Assembly (NCBI GenBank): GCA_963281255.1
Contig: OY725491.1
Location: 930,001-994,000 of the forward strand
Length of the DNA stretch: 64,000 bases
Direction: 5' to 3'
From: Aphrocallistes beatrix
Lineage: Eukaryota; Porifera; Hexactinellida; Sceptrulophora; Aphrocallistidae
Shown: in pieces, positions 31,280 through 42,583 of the stretch
How the letters are laid out: each line of letters opens with the position of its first letter
Numbering within the stretch: the first letter of the stretch is position 1
Notes under the pieces: model-generated
What the model was told of the DNA's origin: nothing
The model's database searches: none
The model's input: only the letters and a program-made list of their open reading frames with translations
Position numbers and translations under genes: made by a program

Positions 31280-34200
31280 TCAAATTAGTTTGGTTTGTGA
31301 TCCAATTTGTATGCTTCCAACTTCTTTCACCTGTATTACCGGTTGAAAATGATCTCTAAACAATCTCAGGTAAATCCTAGTCTCTGTCAGGTTATGAGAA
31401 GAATGTTTATCATTGAACCCATACCCTGAAAATTTCATCCAACATTTGCTTTCATCTTTGTAGACAAAAATGTCAGTACCTAGGATCTGTGCTGCTAAGA
31501 ATATTTCTAAGTCAGTACCCCAAGATCCTAATCGGTCCATCAAGCTTATTTTGAGATATTCTTCTATTGTGTTGCAACGCGCTTCGGGTAGCAAATCATT
31601 TCGAGCTTTACAATACTTGGAGCATGTTTCTCTATATTCTCCTTTCATTTTTTGTATTAAGAGCCCTCTTATTTGTTGGTGGTAGCTATCTGTCCCTGCA
31701 ATTACGTAAGAGAGTGATCTAAATAGGCAATTGCCATCTGGTGAGATTCTTTTCTCTCTAGAAGGTATTAGCTGTCGAATTTCCAGGGATTTTTCAATAG
31801 CTTCGTTCTTATACAAAACACCCTTTGTATACGTCATTTGCAGAAATTTGCATTTTTCTTTCTGCCAGCTTTGTGTTACTGGCTTGAAATTTCCGTGATA
31901 AAAGAATGTAATCCCTTCAACGGAGATAGGTTCGTCATCAAGGCTATCATCATAATGCATTGCTCCACTTTTTCCGATTGGTTTAAGTTCAGCTGAAGGA
32001 TTGCGATCACTTGTAGATAGGCATTCAGAACAAGGAGGGATGACAGGGATTCGATTGGATAGTGGTTGAGAAGTTGAAACCTTTCCAGGTTCAAAATAAC
32101 TTCGCTTCTTTTTTTTTTTCGCCCAAATTTCTTCTATTTGATCATCGCTTCTGAATTTTATTTTTCTTCTTTTTATAATTTTATCACTTAATGGTTCGAA
32201 TGCAAACCGAAATGCTCTGATTCTACCGACAATGCCTTCGCGTATTTTACGAATAAAATCTCCCGGCCTTAGTTTGGATTCGTTTTGTAATATTGTAATT
32301 TTGACAATTCTCATCCAGTTCTCAGCGACCGCATTTGTAAATGTAATTCTTGCACTATTTGGAAATAAATTCGGACCTAATATGATTCCTGACCAGAGGG
32401 AACATATGGGCATGTAATGTGTTACTAAGAATGTGGGTAGACTCGGTAGAAAGTGTATGTTTTCCTTGCAATGGTCGGTCCGTTTTTTCTTCTCTAATTC
32501 AGTAATAAATTGTGTGCATTTGTTTAGTTCGCTCTGAAAATAGATACCAAATGGTGATCTTGTTTTATAGGTATTGCTATCTCCCAAATTATTGTCTAGT
32601 TCTTCATCAAGGTCTTCCAAATATTCCAGATCAATATTATATTCGTCATTACTTAGGCTAATGGCATTGTCAAGCTTATGAAAAAAATCCTCAATTTCTG
32701 GGTAATACTTTTTAGCTAGACTTGTGATACATAATGCAACAAAAAGTTGCTTCAGTTCGTCTAACGCTGTACAGCTAACAAATCGTGCCATTATAAACAT
32801 GACTTTTCTTTTTCGTAGTTGATCGATTCTAAATTTACGGCTGAGTTTGTAGCTTAAGCGGTTCATGATGTGTGCTGAACATATGTGAATGATCGTTTTC
32901 GGGGGTTTGGTCGATTTTGGAGTATGAATAACTTGCCAAGATGTAGCCAGATAATCTTCTAGAGTTTGTTTATTGAAACTATTGCAAACGCTGTGCAACA
33001 TTGCCCAGCTATAATCAACTTCTACTTGACTTGGTGTAACTTCACTGTTTGTAACTTTCTTGACATCATATAGCCACTGCTTAAGAAAATGTGATATTTC
33101 CACATTTGTTTGTTTGCTTGATATCATTTCTGCAAGTGGAATTGGGCTTACACGGGATTCAGGATGTTGAACAGATAGCGCATAGTAGAGTATTCTATCT
33201 TGAGACTTCTCTAACTTTCTAACGACCGAGCCAGTTGCATCAAGATGAAATGTCAAACTTTTCTTCTCCAAGTATTTCAATAAAGAGATTTGTTCTTCGC
33301 TATACAAGTGAATTACGAATGGAGTATGGGATATTGTTTGAATATAACCATTCATTTTGTCACCTATGATAGTGCTTTTAAAAGATAGTTGGGTACTGAC
33401 TATGTCTTGCCACATGTCATTGTTAAACCTGGATTTTGACATGTGTTGGGATTTTACTTTTCTGAGTACATCAGTTGAATGCAAAGAATTAAAGTTACCA
33501 TGTTTCGCAGCAGTAAAAATGTCAGGTTTAGTGAACAGAGAATAATGGAAATTTGAAACACTTCTATTCTCGAGTTGTTCAGATATAGTTTCCCTTCTCT
33601 CGCCTGCTAAATGACGGCTTTGTGATACATGATTCGCGAAATGATCTTTTGAAATTGATCCAGTGACAAAATATGTAATTACGAAAACATTATTTGCATT
33701 CGTTTCAGGTTCTTCCATTATAAACTTGAACTTAAAACAATCGCTAAATTTGCAAATTGCGGCAGCTACAAGAAAAGAGCATTTATTGCTATTTGTACTA
33801 TTCTTATTAATCCTATGATATAAGAACTTTAGTACACAAAATGGATATTTCATTGACATCTTTTCATTCAATATGTTTGTCCATTCTGGTTCTAATTTGT
33901 TCTTAATTTCCAAAAACTTTGAGATTATTAACCATTCATGCATTGTTAAATGAATTTCGCCTTGTTCAATCTCATGGGTTGCATCATTCCTATTTGATAA
34001 GATTGCATCATCACGAAAATTATTTTCTGCTAATGGCGAACTTGGACACGATATACTTACAAAATCTGAAGAAATTTCACACGGTAGATCAGAAAATTTA
34101 ATACTTATAGGTAAGGATGTAGTGATAAAATTTGTTTGAACCTGTGATTGAATGTTGTATCTGTTGTTGCGCCATATATTCATAAGCTTTGCTCGTAGTT

Positions 34201-34474
34201 CTAGACGATTTCGACCATATACCATCTTTGCGAGCTTTCCCCAGAAACCAAACGGATTACGCCAATTTCTAGTCAGGCTAAGATTTTCCAGTACAGTGAA
34301 TTCACACAATTCAAATTTCGATAAAGCATTTAGTATCTTCGACGGTAGATTCTGACAAATGATAAATTTGTTATCATCATCTTCTAAAATTAAAAAAAAA
34401 GAATTTTAAAATCTATTTAGCTATGATGGAAATCCTAAGAATAAAAACTGACCATTCGAGTAATCTGCAGACAT
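31280..34474 (-). CDS. MULE/foldback-type transposase fused to an OTU cysteine-protease domain
   Basis: The minus strand reads as two exons. Exon 1 (34474-34453) is 22 nt and gives MSADYSN plus one base, followed by GTCAGT. Exon 2 (34383-31280) follows an AAAT-rich tract and TTTTAG. The join gives 1041 residues with no internal stop. Candidate DDE residues are D389 in FHLDATG, D464 in VEVDYSW and E695 in AVAENWMRIVK, with a CSAH pair after the second Asp. The C-terminal OTU domain has SPDGNCLFRSLSYV (Asp890, Cys893), RLGSWGTDLEIFLAA and RDHFQPV (His1019), so the catalytic triad looks complete. It sits between the arms of a complete element. Assignment as transposase rests on the catalytic spacing, the arms and the 9-bp target duplication; the link to Drosophila FB-NOF proteins is inference. 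The OTU domain may cut ubiquitin chains; its role in transposition is unknown. Confidence 0.78.
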
Positions 34475-35007
34475 CAAATGAACCAAATCGATTTGTTGAC
34501 AGTGAATTGTATAAGTATCAAATTTTATTGATTTTAGATAGTTTTATCATTTAAATATGACTATATTTTGGAAATATGCTATTTTCATTTGAAACCATAT
34601 TACATTTATTTTCGCATTGGCTAATCATAAGTGATATCAATTAATTAGTTATATTATATTAGTACATATTCATCATCATCCGCGGAAAACTAAGTTTTGG
34701 TTTCACTGGATGTTAATCTCAGCTCTGTGGTGAATTCATAAATTTGTTGGACAATAATCATAAACAGGTTTGACCAAGACTCGAAATCATCGCATTAAAC
34801 TGTATGGATTCCAGGTTTCCTCTGCACATTGAAATTCCAGAAGATCGGAAGCACTATTAGTAATTTGTAGAATTTAATATCATGAATTAACACTTATATT
34901 ATACTCGTATGTATTCAATTCTAATGACGTCATGACCCAACGGTTGGTCATGGTCACATTTGGCTTTGAAATATCAGGTGACTGTTGTCGCAATATTTTT
35001 CAATAGA

Positions 35008-36083
35008 GAGGTGTTAGATATTAAAATGACACAAAGCTACCTCACTCATAATGTCTTGTCTCAAATTTGGCCAAGATCCTACAAGGTACTGCGAAACTAG
35101 AACTAGTTATACCCTGCTCACTTTGAGCTATACTGAAATCCTATAGAAATTTCATCAAATTTGCATCGTCATTGTCAAGTGGTTTTAATCAGGAGGTGTT
35201 AGATATTAAAATGACACAAAGCTACCTCGCTCATAATGTTCTATTTCAAATTTGATCAAGATCCCACAAGGTACTGTGAAACTAGAACTAGTTATACCCT
35301 GCTCACTTTGAGCTATACTGAAATCTTATAGAAATTTCATCAAATTTGCATCGTCATTGTCAAGTGGTTTTAATCAGTAGCCGTTAGATATTAAAATGAC
35401 ACAAAGCTACCTCGCTCATAATGTCCTGTCTCAAATTTGACCAAGATCCTACAAGGCACTGCGAAACTAGAACTAGTTATACCCTGCTCACTTTGAGCTA
35501 TACTGAAATCCTATAGAAATTTCATCAAATTTGCATCGTCATTGTCAAGTGGTTTTAATCGGGAGGTGTTAGATATTAAAATGACACAAAGCTACCTCGC
35601 TCATAATGTCCTGTCTCAAATTTGGCCAAGATCCTACAAGGTACTGCGAAACTAGAACTAGTTATACCCTGCTCACTTTGAGCTATACTGAAATCCTATA
35701 GAAATTTCATCAAATTTGCATCGTCATTGCCAAGTGGTTTTAATCGGGAGGTGTTAGATATTAAAATGACACAAAGCTACCTCGCTCATAATGTCCTGTC
35801 TCAAATTTGGCCAAGATCCTACAAGGTACTGCGAAACTAGAACTAGTTATACCCTGCTCACTTTGCGCTATACTGAAATCCTATAGAAATTTCATCAAAT
35901 TTGCATCGTCATTGTCAAGTGGTTTTAATCAGTAGCCGTTAGATATTAAAATAACACAAAGCTACCTCGCTTATAATGTTCTGTTTCAAATTTGATCAAG
36001 ATCCTACAAGGCACTGTGAAACTGGGACTAATTATATCTTGCTCACTTTTCGCTGCTGAACGTGCTGCTAACTTCACACCCAT
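35008..36083. repeat. Right arm: six inverted 185-bp repeats
   Basis: The complement marker ACCCTGCTCA recurs at 35111, 35296, 35481, 35666 and 35851, with a variant (ATCTTGCTCA) at 36036, always 185 bp apart. The arm is the reverse complement of the left arm with three units fewer. Confidence 0.95.
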
Positions 36084-36184
36084 ATCTATGCTGGTCTAAT
36101 TATAGAATAAGGTAGCGTATTGTTATTTTAGTCGTTATTTATAAAATTTGTTTACCATGCATTCTCTACAGTCTGACAATTCAA

Positions 36185-39100
36185 ATGTCATCCTGTCATT
36201 CTGATACTCAGACTAGTGAAACAGAAGACGACTATATGAATGCAATAAACAGCAGCACCTATCAACTGGCACAGCCAGTTGTGAACACCACAGTCGAAAG
36301 GCCACTCGTCCCACCTCCTTTCCCACCCTTCCCTCCTCCTTTTGATCCTCAATTACTGCCACTCTTCCCTCCACTCTCAACTGCTCCCACAAACTCGACA
36401 CCTGGCGAGTTGAATCCGCCTCCACTTTTAATGCCACCCTTCCCGTTACCGCCACTCGATCCAAATAATCCGATTTTCATGCCACTTCCCGAACAGCTTC
36501 CTCCCCAACAACGGGTTCCTCCAACAGATATGGGAAATAGACCAATCGGTTCGCCTTCAGAGAAAAGTATGCGACCACCTTTTCAACACATTGACCCATC
36601 CAGCCATCCACAATTCCAACCACCCACAGTTTCTGCCACTCCTCCACTCTTCCCACCACCTGATCCTATCAACAGACCCCCATTCCAACCACTTGAACCA
36701 CCTAACCATCCACCATTCCAGCCACTTGATCCACCTAACCATCCACCATTCCAACCACTTGAACCACCTAACCATCCACCATTCCAACCACTTGATCCAC
36801 CTAACCATCCACCATTCCCAACGCTGTCGGATCAACAGAATTTGCCGCTCTCTCATATGCAATCGAATCAACAGTTTCAAACTCCTGATGTTATCGGAGT
36901 TCCGAACCAATTCCACTCAGATCATTCAAGCATGGCGCCATTCCAACCACCTAGTCAGCCACAATTTCCTGCCACCTCAGAACCAACGAATTCACACTTC
37001 CCTCATCCAGCTGATCTGCCGAGTAGGCCTCATTTCCTGCCTCCTGATATGCAGAATCGACCGCCATTCCCAAATCCTGAACGACCGCTACTTCCCCCCA
37101 TTGAGCACCCTCTCCCTCCCCTTGACGCCCAAAACCAGCCCTCCTTCCAACCCGCGGATCTGAATTTGCGGAATCCAGTCAACCACTCCAACCCACCCAT
37201 GTTCCAGCTGACAACTGACCCTCAAATGCAGCCGCGATTCCAGGGATTTTCAGAACTGCACAATCGCAATTCTGATCCGAACTTTCCCCCTCTTGTCCAG
37301 CCGAATCAACCGCGTTTTCAGCCGCCAGAAACGCGAAACAGGGAACATTTTGTGCCACCTGCACCCATTCACCCCCCTTTCCAACCTTCTGATCCGCCTG
37401 TCTGGGGGAGACGATCGCCGTCCGAACACTCGGACCATCCCCCTGACCCATCAGGCCCACCCCGCTTCCGCATTCCCTCCACTCACAATTTTCCTGACCC
37501 AAATCCTGAGGCACCAGTTCGCGATGCGAATAATGTCCAACATTTCCAACCAGCGGACACGATAACGTCACCAATCCTTCCTCCTAACCTGCAACACTTC
37601 CCCACTCCGCCATTCACATCTCCACCTCCACCCCCTCCACCCCCTCCTCCCCCTCCTCCCTCTCCTCCCTCTAACCCTGAACGTTTCCCGCCGGAGCACA
37701 GAGAAGCTGATCTCATCGCCTCACCAAAAAGTGACCCCAATATCGACCCCAAAGATAGTCCCCAATTCACACCTCCTCCACCCAGCCTCCCTTTCTTATC
37801 CAACCACCCGGACAACAACTCAAGACCACCCGAACCATGGATGCCACCGCCGAACCAGAATCTCCCGCATCCACAGTTCCCATTTCAAGAACCCGCGCCT
37901 TCTCTCAGCCCTTCCAAGGAGAGAACTCCGGACAGAAATGAACATATCCCATCGGCGCATGAACCCTCACAGGGGCAGATTTCTCCAGATCAGACCGGGA
38001 CACAAGCCCCCGCTAAACTCGATTCCCGCCCCCCGTTCGAAATGGCCAACGAACAAGGTTCAGTCAGACCGATGAATCTTCACCACGGAATGCCATTCAA
38101 CCATCCGGATGGAATGGAATTCGAACTGGAACCAAACTTCCATGATCCGCATTACCACCCCATGTCCCACCAAAGACCCCCTTTGGACCAGCCTTTTATC
38201 CGTCCGCCTTTCCATCGCCCTAGGATGTTAGGTCCGCCCCCGAGGGAATCATTTTACCCGCCATTCCACATGGGCCGTCCCATGCGACACAGGCCACCTC
38301 CACAAATGGGACATATGCCATTCCGTCCAGCTTGGTCTGAGCATGTGACGGTTGATGGACGAGTGTACTACTACAACCACCAGACCTTACAGTCCATGTG
38401 GGAACGACCGAATGATTTCGAAGGCGACCCCTCACACCCTCCACCGATGCTCCACCCCCCTATACACATGGAGGCAGAACAAGGGGTTCCGATGGAGGAA
38501 AAGAAAACTGAAACTGAACCTAAAGAGGAGCAACCAGCTGGTACGAAGCCCATAAACTCAACCCCTGTGCCTGGTACTGAATGGTGTGTTGTGTGGACTA
38601 ATGACAACAAAGTTTTCTTCTTCAATCCAGTTCTGAATAAGTCTGTGTGGTTGTTGCCGAACGAGTTGAAGGAGCATCCTATCGCTAGGAAACTAATGGA
38701 ACGCAATCCTGATCTCCCTGAACCGGAGCCTGCTCCTGTTGAAAGCACACCCAAACGTGCTAAAATCGAACCGGAAGTGGTTTTAGAAGAGGAAAAATCC
38801 AGTGACGATGAGAGTGAGACTGAAATGTCGAAAGGTGTCGAAATAATCTTGCAACAACCGAATAAAAAACAGAGTAAAAAAGCGAAAGAGGTTAAGACTG
38901 ATACTTTGGTTAGTGAAGCCGAAGCGAAAGTTCTCCGCTCTACCAGACCGATAGAATCTCGTGTTGCGGAGTATAAGGAGATGTTGTTACAGAGAGGAGT
39001 GTCCGCATTCTCCACTTGGGAGAAGGAACAACCAAAAGTTGCCTTCGACCCTCGCTACGTACTTCTAACAGCGAAAGAACGCAAGTCTGTGTTTGACCAA

Positions 39101-40115
39101 TTTACCCAGGAACGAATCCATGAAGAGAAACGGGAGAAGAATTTGAAATTGAAACAGAAACGAGATAAATTTTTCAGTTTACTTCAAGATGCAAAAGTTG
39201 GGCCGAAATCTTCTTTCCATGAGTTTATGTTAAAATGGTCCAAAGAACCGAGATTTAAAGAAATCGAAAGACTAAAGGAAAGAGAGAGTCTCTTCATAGA
39301 ATTTCAAGCTAATCTGAAGAAGAAAACTAAAACTCAGACAAAATCTTTATCTGAAACAATTCCTGAAACGAGACAAATTCCAGACGAAAAAGACTTGAAA
39401 CAGAATAGAATACAGGCGTCACTCCGAGAAAGGGAAAGAGAGGTTTATGAGAGTCGGAGGAACCAAGAGAGAGATTTGGAGGATCAACGAAACATTCACA
39501 AACGAGATGAAGCCAAAACTCAGTACAAAGCTCTCCTCACTGAAATGGTGAAGGACTCACGGACTAATTTCAAATCTTTTGAGAAGATTCTGAGAGAAAA
39601 CCCGGACAATGATGAGTTCTATGAGAGTTTGTCTCGAGACGAGAGACAGATTCAATTCGAAAACCATCTCGACCATCTCCAGAGCAAGAAACGACTGCAG
39701 TTCCAAGCTTGCATCGACGAATGCTCAGAAATAGACTATTCCACCACTTGGAAAAGAGCACGGAAACTGTTGAAATCGGATCCGCGGTTGGAAGCTGTTT
39801 CGAGTAGTGAGACGAAGCAGGAGACAGAATTCCTACGCTACATCGAATCCAAGAGTAAGCGAGCGAGAGAAGACTTCCTCCAGCTGCTGAAAGAGACGAA
39901 GCTAATCACACACAAAACAGAGCTAAACCTGAAACACAACCCGAAAGAGTTGAAAGAGATCCACTCGCTCCTCGCGAAGGACCGTCGCTACCTCGATCTA
40001 GACTGCCTCAGTGAGGACAGGTCTCAGATGGTACTGAGTCACGTCTCAGAACTGTCTAAGAAGGGAACCCCTCCCCCTCCCACCGCGACCAGTCCCAACA
40101 GAGCCCGACTCAAGT

Positions 40116-40117
<2 letters not shown>
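36185..40117 (+). CDS. TCERG1: TCERG1/CA150-like WW and FF domain protein, intronless
   Basis: 1310 residues in one uninterrupted exon. TCERG1 couples RNA polymerase II elongation to splicing in the nucleus by binding the phosphorylated CTD (FF domains) and splicing factors (WW domains). Residues about 30-700 are Pro-rich, including four tandem copies of an 11-residue PPNHPPFQPL-type unit and a run of about 14 prolines. WW domains lie near 716-745 (VDGRVYYYNHQTLQSMWERP) and 797-830 (TEWCVVWTNDNKVFFFNP), corresponding to WW2 and WW3 of the vertebrate protein; no WW1 is seen. FF1 starts near 925 (LLQRGVSAFSTWEKE, FDPRYVLL) and FF2 near 993. A charged linker stands where FF3 should be, then ASLREREREV and FF4-FF6, ending in Pro-rich GTPPPPTATSP. 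Five FF domains rather than six. The start is the first ATG, 101 bp after a transposon end. Confidence 0.9.

Positions 40118-40163
<46 letters not shown>
40118..40163. repeat. (CT)n microsatellite
   Basis: About 23 CT units directly after the TCERG1 stop codon, in its 3' UTR. AATAAA at 40189 and 40213 are plausible polyadenylation signals. Confidence 0.95.
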
Positions 40164-40165
<2 letters not shown>

Positions 40166-40715
40166 TCTATTCTGTCACTGTAACGCTTTGAATAAATTTA
40201 TTGAGTTAGAACAATAAATATATTTCAGACTTAGAAACAACACAGATTCACTTGTTTTATTTGGGTAGTCCTTAGAGAATTATCCACCTCAGTGTTCATA
40301 TGTACATTTCCCAAGGTAAATCTAGTAATAAATTATTCGTAAAATTTAGAACTACGTATCATGGTCTCGTTTTAATCCAGCTTCTACGAAAAGATACTTT
40401 ATAGCATGGACGGTGTCTTATTCATTTGGTAAGTTCAGAAGTTCTGAAATCTGACAAACTGATTTCTATCAAGCTTGGCATGCAGGATCCCTTCATTGTA
40501 TAGATTGGCGCCTGTTGATATTTTCTACCACGGAATATCACGACTATTTGATTTCCCTGAAATAGACCATCCCTGGTATATATTTATAAACAAGATTTAT
40601 TTTGGGGATATAACTTTATCAGTTTAAATGTTTGTTTAAATTCTTAAGTGCAAATACATATATTTATAGACCTTTAAATCAATTTTTAATAAATGCATTT
40701 TCTATGATAGAAATA

Positions 40716-41990
40716 ATGGCAACAAGTAGTCCAGGATCTGGTCCTGTTAGTTTGTTCCCAGTCAATAACAAACTCCAAGACAAAGTGAATTTGTTGAGAG
40801 AAGTGATTGACAGGAAGAAATTGGAGGTGAGGAGAGTGAGTAAAGAGATGAGAGATCTCATTGAGGAGAAAGAAGAGCAAACTATCCGAGAGTTGGAAGC
40901 TATTTGGGAACAAGTGAATGTCAGATTGGATCAGAAGAAAACCGATATGCAAAACAAAATCGACGAAATCGAGAAACAAAGGAATAGACTAGTTGAACTT
41001 ATGCAAGATTTCGGCTCAGTTGAAACAGCTCTACCTCAAATATCTGAGAAAATCGATTCAGTGAAAAGAGAAATGGACATTTCCATTCCTTATGTGAAGG
41101 TGACATGGAGAATCGATGAATTGAAAGAAGCTATAACTAGAATGTGTCGTTGTGAGGAACAGATTATCTCTTATAAGGAAGGAACTCCTTATCAACTGAA
41201 ATGGAGTAAGTGTGAGAGAGGAAATGGAGACAATCAACTTGAACGGTCATGTGGTATAGCGACAAACTCAATGAATGGAAATATTTATGTAACTGATGGA
41301 CCATCCAACAGAATTAAAATATTCTCCAAAGAAGGAGAATGGATCAGATCTGTGAAAGATGTCGAAATGATTAAGCCTGAAAATATTATATTTCACAAAA
41401 AATCAATCTACGTACAATGTTGTAGAGTAATTCTGAAATTGAATGAATTCACTGAGAAGAAAGAAAAGTCTAAATCTTATCATTTTATGATTGGAGGTAT
41501 TTGTACAGACAATAATCATATTTATGTTGGTAAGTACAGAGGAATGTGTTTAATAGTCTTGACTCTCGATTTGAATGAAGAAAACAGAATAACTCTACAA
41601 ACTCAATTCTGTAACCAAAATAAAACTGTAATCGGAGATATATCTCTAACTCAGGAAGAATTCTACATTTTACTATCTGAAACAGACTATCCGATTCAAG
41701 CATTCTCTAGAGAAGGAGTTCTTACAAGATGTGTTGTTCAGAAAGACAGCATTCATGATGGTTATTATTTCTGTTTAGATCAACAACTAAACATATTTGT
41801 AGCAGACTATGGAGACTCTAAAGTGAAAATATTCTCCAATGATGGGAAACTACTAACTCAGTTTGGAATGAAGGGATCAGAGAAAGGACAGTTCTCTTGT
41901 CTACAAGGAATATATGTAGATGAGTTAGGATGTGTTGTCACAGCAGATAATAGGCAGCACGACATGTTACAGACATTCTCTCTCTTCTAA
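40716..41990 (+). CDS. Coiled-coil/NHL-repeat protein, TRIM-like without RING (copy 1)
   Basis: 424 residues from the ATG at 40716, chosen because the downstream paralogue begins with the same MATSSPGSGPVSLF; an in-frame ATG-less extension upstream is not shared. Residues about 15-150 form a charged coiled coil (VIDRKKLEVRRVSKEMRDLI, KEEQTIRELEAIWEQ). From about 180 on there are NHL-type beta-propeller blades: CGIATNSMNGNIYVTDGPSN, NRIKIFSKEGEWIRSV, FVADYGDSKVKIFSNDGKLL, FGMKGSEKGQFSCLQGIYVD. This is the C-terminal half of TRIM2/3/71-type proteins, but RING and B-box are absent. Possible roles are protein or RNA binding; function unknown. A possible AATAAA lies at 42107. Confidence 0.85.
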   Translation: MATSSPGSGPVSLFPVNNKLQDKVNLLREVIDRKKLEVRRVSKEMRDLIEEKEEQTIRELEAIWEQVNVRLDQKKTDMQNKIDEIEKQRNRLVELMQDFGSVETALPQISEKIDSVKREMDISIPYVKVTWRIDELKEAITRMCRCEEQIISYKEGTPYQLKWSKCERGNGDNQLERSCGIATNSMNGNIYVTDGPSNRIKIFSKEGEWIRSVKDVEMIKPENIIFHKKSIYVQCCRVILKLNEFTEKKEKSKSYHFMIGGICTDNNHIYVGKYRGMCLIVLTLDLNEENRITLQTQFCNQNKTVIGDISLTQEEFYILLSETDYPIQAFSREGVLTRCVVQKDSIHDGYYFCLDQQLNIFVADYGDSKVKIFSNDGKLLTQFGMKGSEKGQFSCLQGIYVDELGCVVTADNRQHDMLQTFSLF

Positions 41991-42301
41991 ACGTGTTTTT
42001 GAATTTGAATTGAACTATTTAGGATTTCTATTTAATTTTAGGTTTGCTTCACTGTTTGAGCCTTCTACTTCGCTCTTTTTAGCCTTTGTTTTGTGGTAAT
42101 AGTTAAATAAAATATTGGAATATTGTTTTGTTCCTGTCATATCCTAATTACCCGCTGTGGCTTTCTAAATAGGATTGATGCACCAACGTATCGATTCTTA
42201 TCTGTAACTCACATCAAGTTCAAATGAATTGATATATTTTAAAGTTTTAGCATTCATGATTGTTTCTCTTTTTGTTCAGTCAACTCTCATAGTCATTAGG
42301 G

Positions 42302-42357
42302 TCCTGAGAAATACAATTCTCTACAGTTCTTACTGTGGAGAATTGTATTTCTCAGGA
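42302..42357. other. Near-perfect 56-nt hairpin
   Basis: TCCTGAGAAATACAATTCTC begins a 26-bp stem that is fully paired except for one G-U wobble; the loop is TCTT. It lies between the first NHL gene and the mariner element. It could be a small-RNA precursor or a minimal palindromic repeat; it is shorter than usual animal pre-miRNAs. Confidence 0.5.
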
Positions 42358-42583
42358 ATCCGTATCAACCGAAGTTATTTGTATGCACTTTATTGAGACT
42401 GACATTCCTTATCTGTGATCGTACCAGAGTCAGCTGTAATTAGCGTTTCAATACATTTGGGAATTCAATGCAGTCTAAGCGTCCAGGACAGAGACGGTCC
42501 AAGGGGTGGAGAGGCATTTGGGGATTTGTTCCGAGTTTGATCTGAATTTTCAATGAGAATATTTCATAGATTGGAACTCTATA

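Larger units (their letters stand above)
29423..36083 (-). mobile_element. Complete foldback-type Mutator-like element, 6661 bp
   Basis: The ends are ATGGGTGTGAAGTTAGC on the left and its complement on the right. The 9 bp ATCTATGCT occur directly outside both ends (29414-29422 and 36084-36092), identical, which is the hallmark duplication length of Mutator-like elements. Left arm 29423 to about 31090 holds nine 185-bp direct repeats; right arm about 35008-36083 holds six in the opposite orientation. The centre carries the transposase/OTU gene. The perfect duplication and open frame indicate a recent insertion. The architecture (iterated direct repeats inside inverted arms around one gene) matches Drosophila FB-NOF elements in design. 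Confidence 0.88.

Noticed and set aside
36213..39015. Several long antisense and +1 frames across the TCERG1-like gene, including a tryptophan-rich repeat frame
   Set aside because: They mirror the Pro-rich, low-stop coding strand and have no independent motifs.
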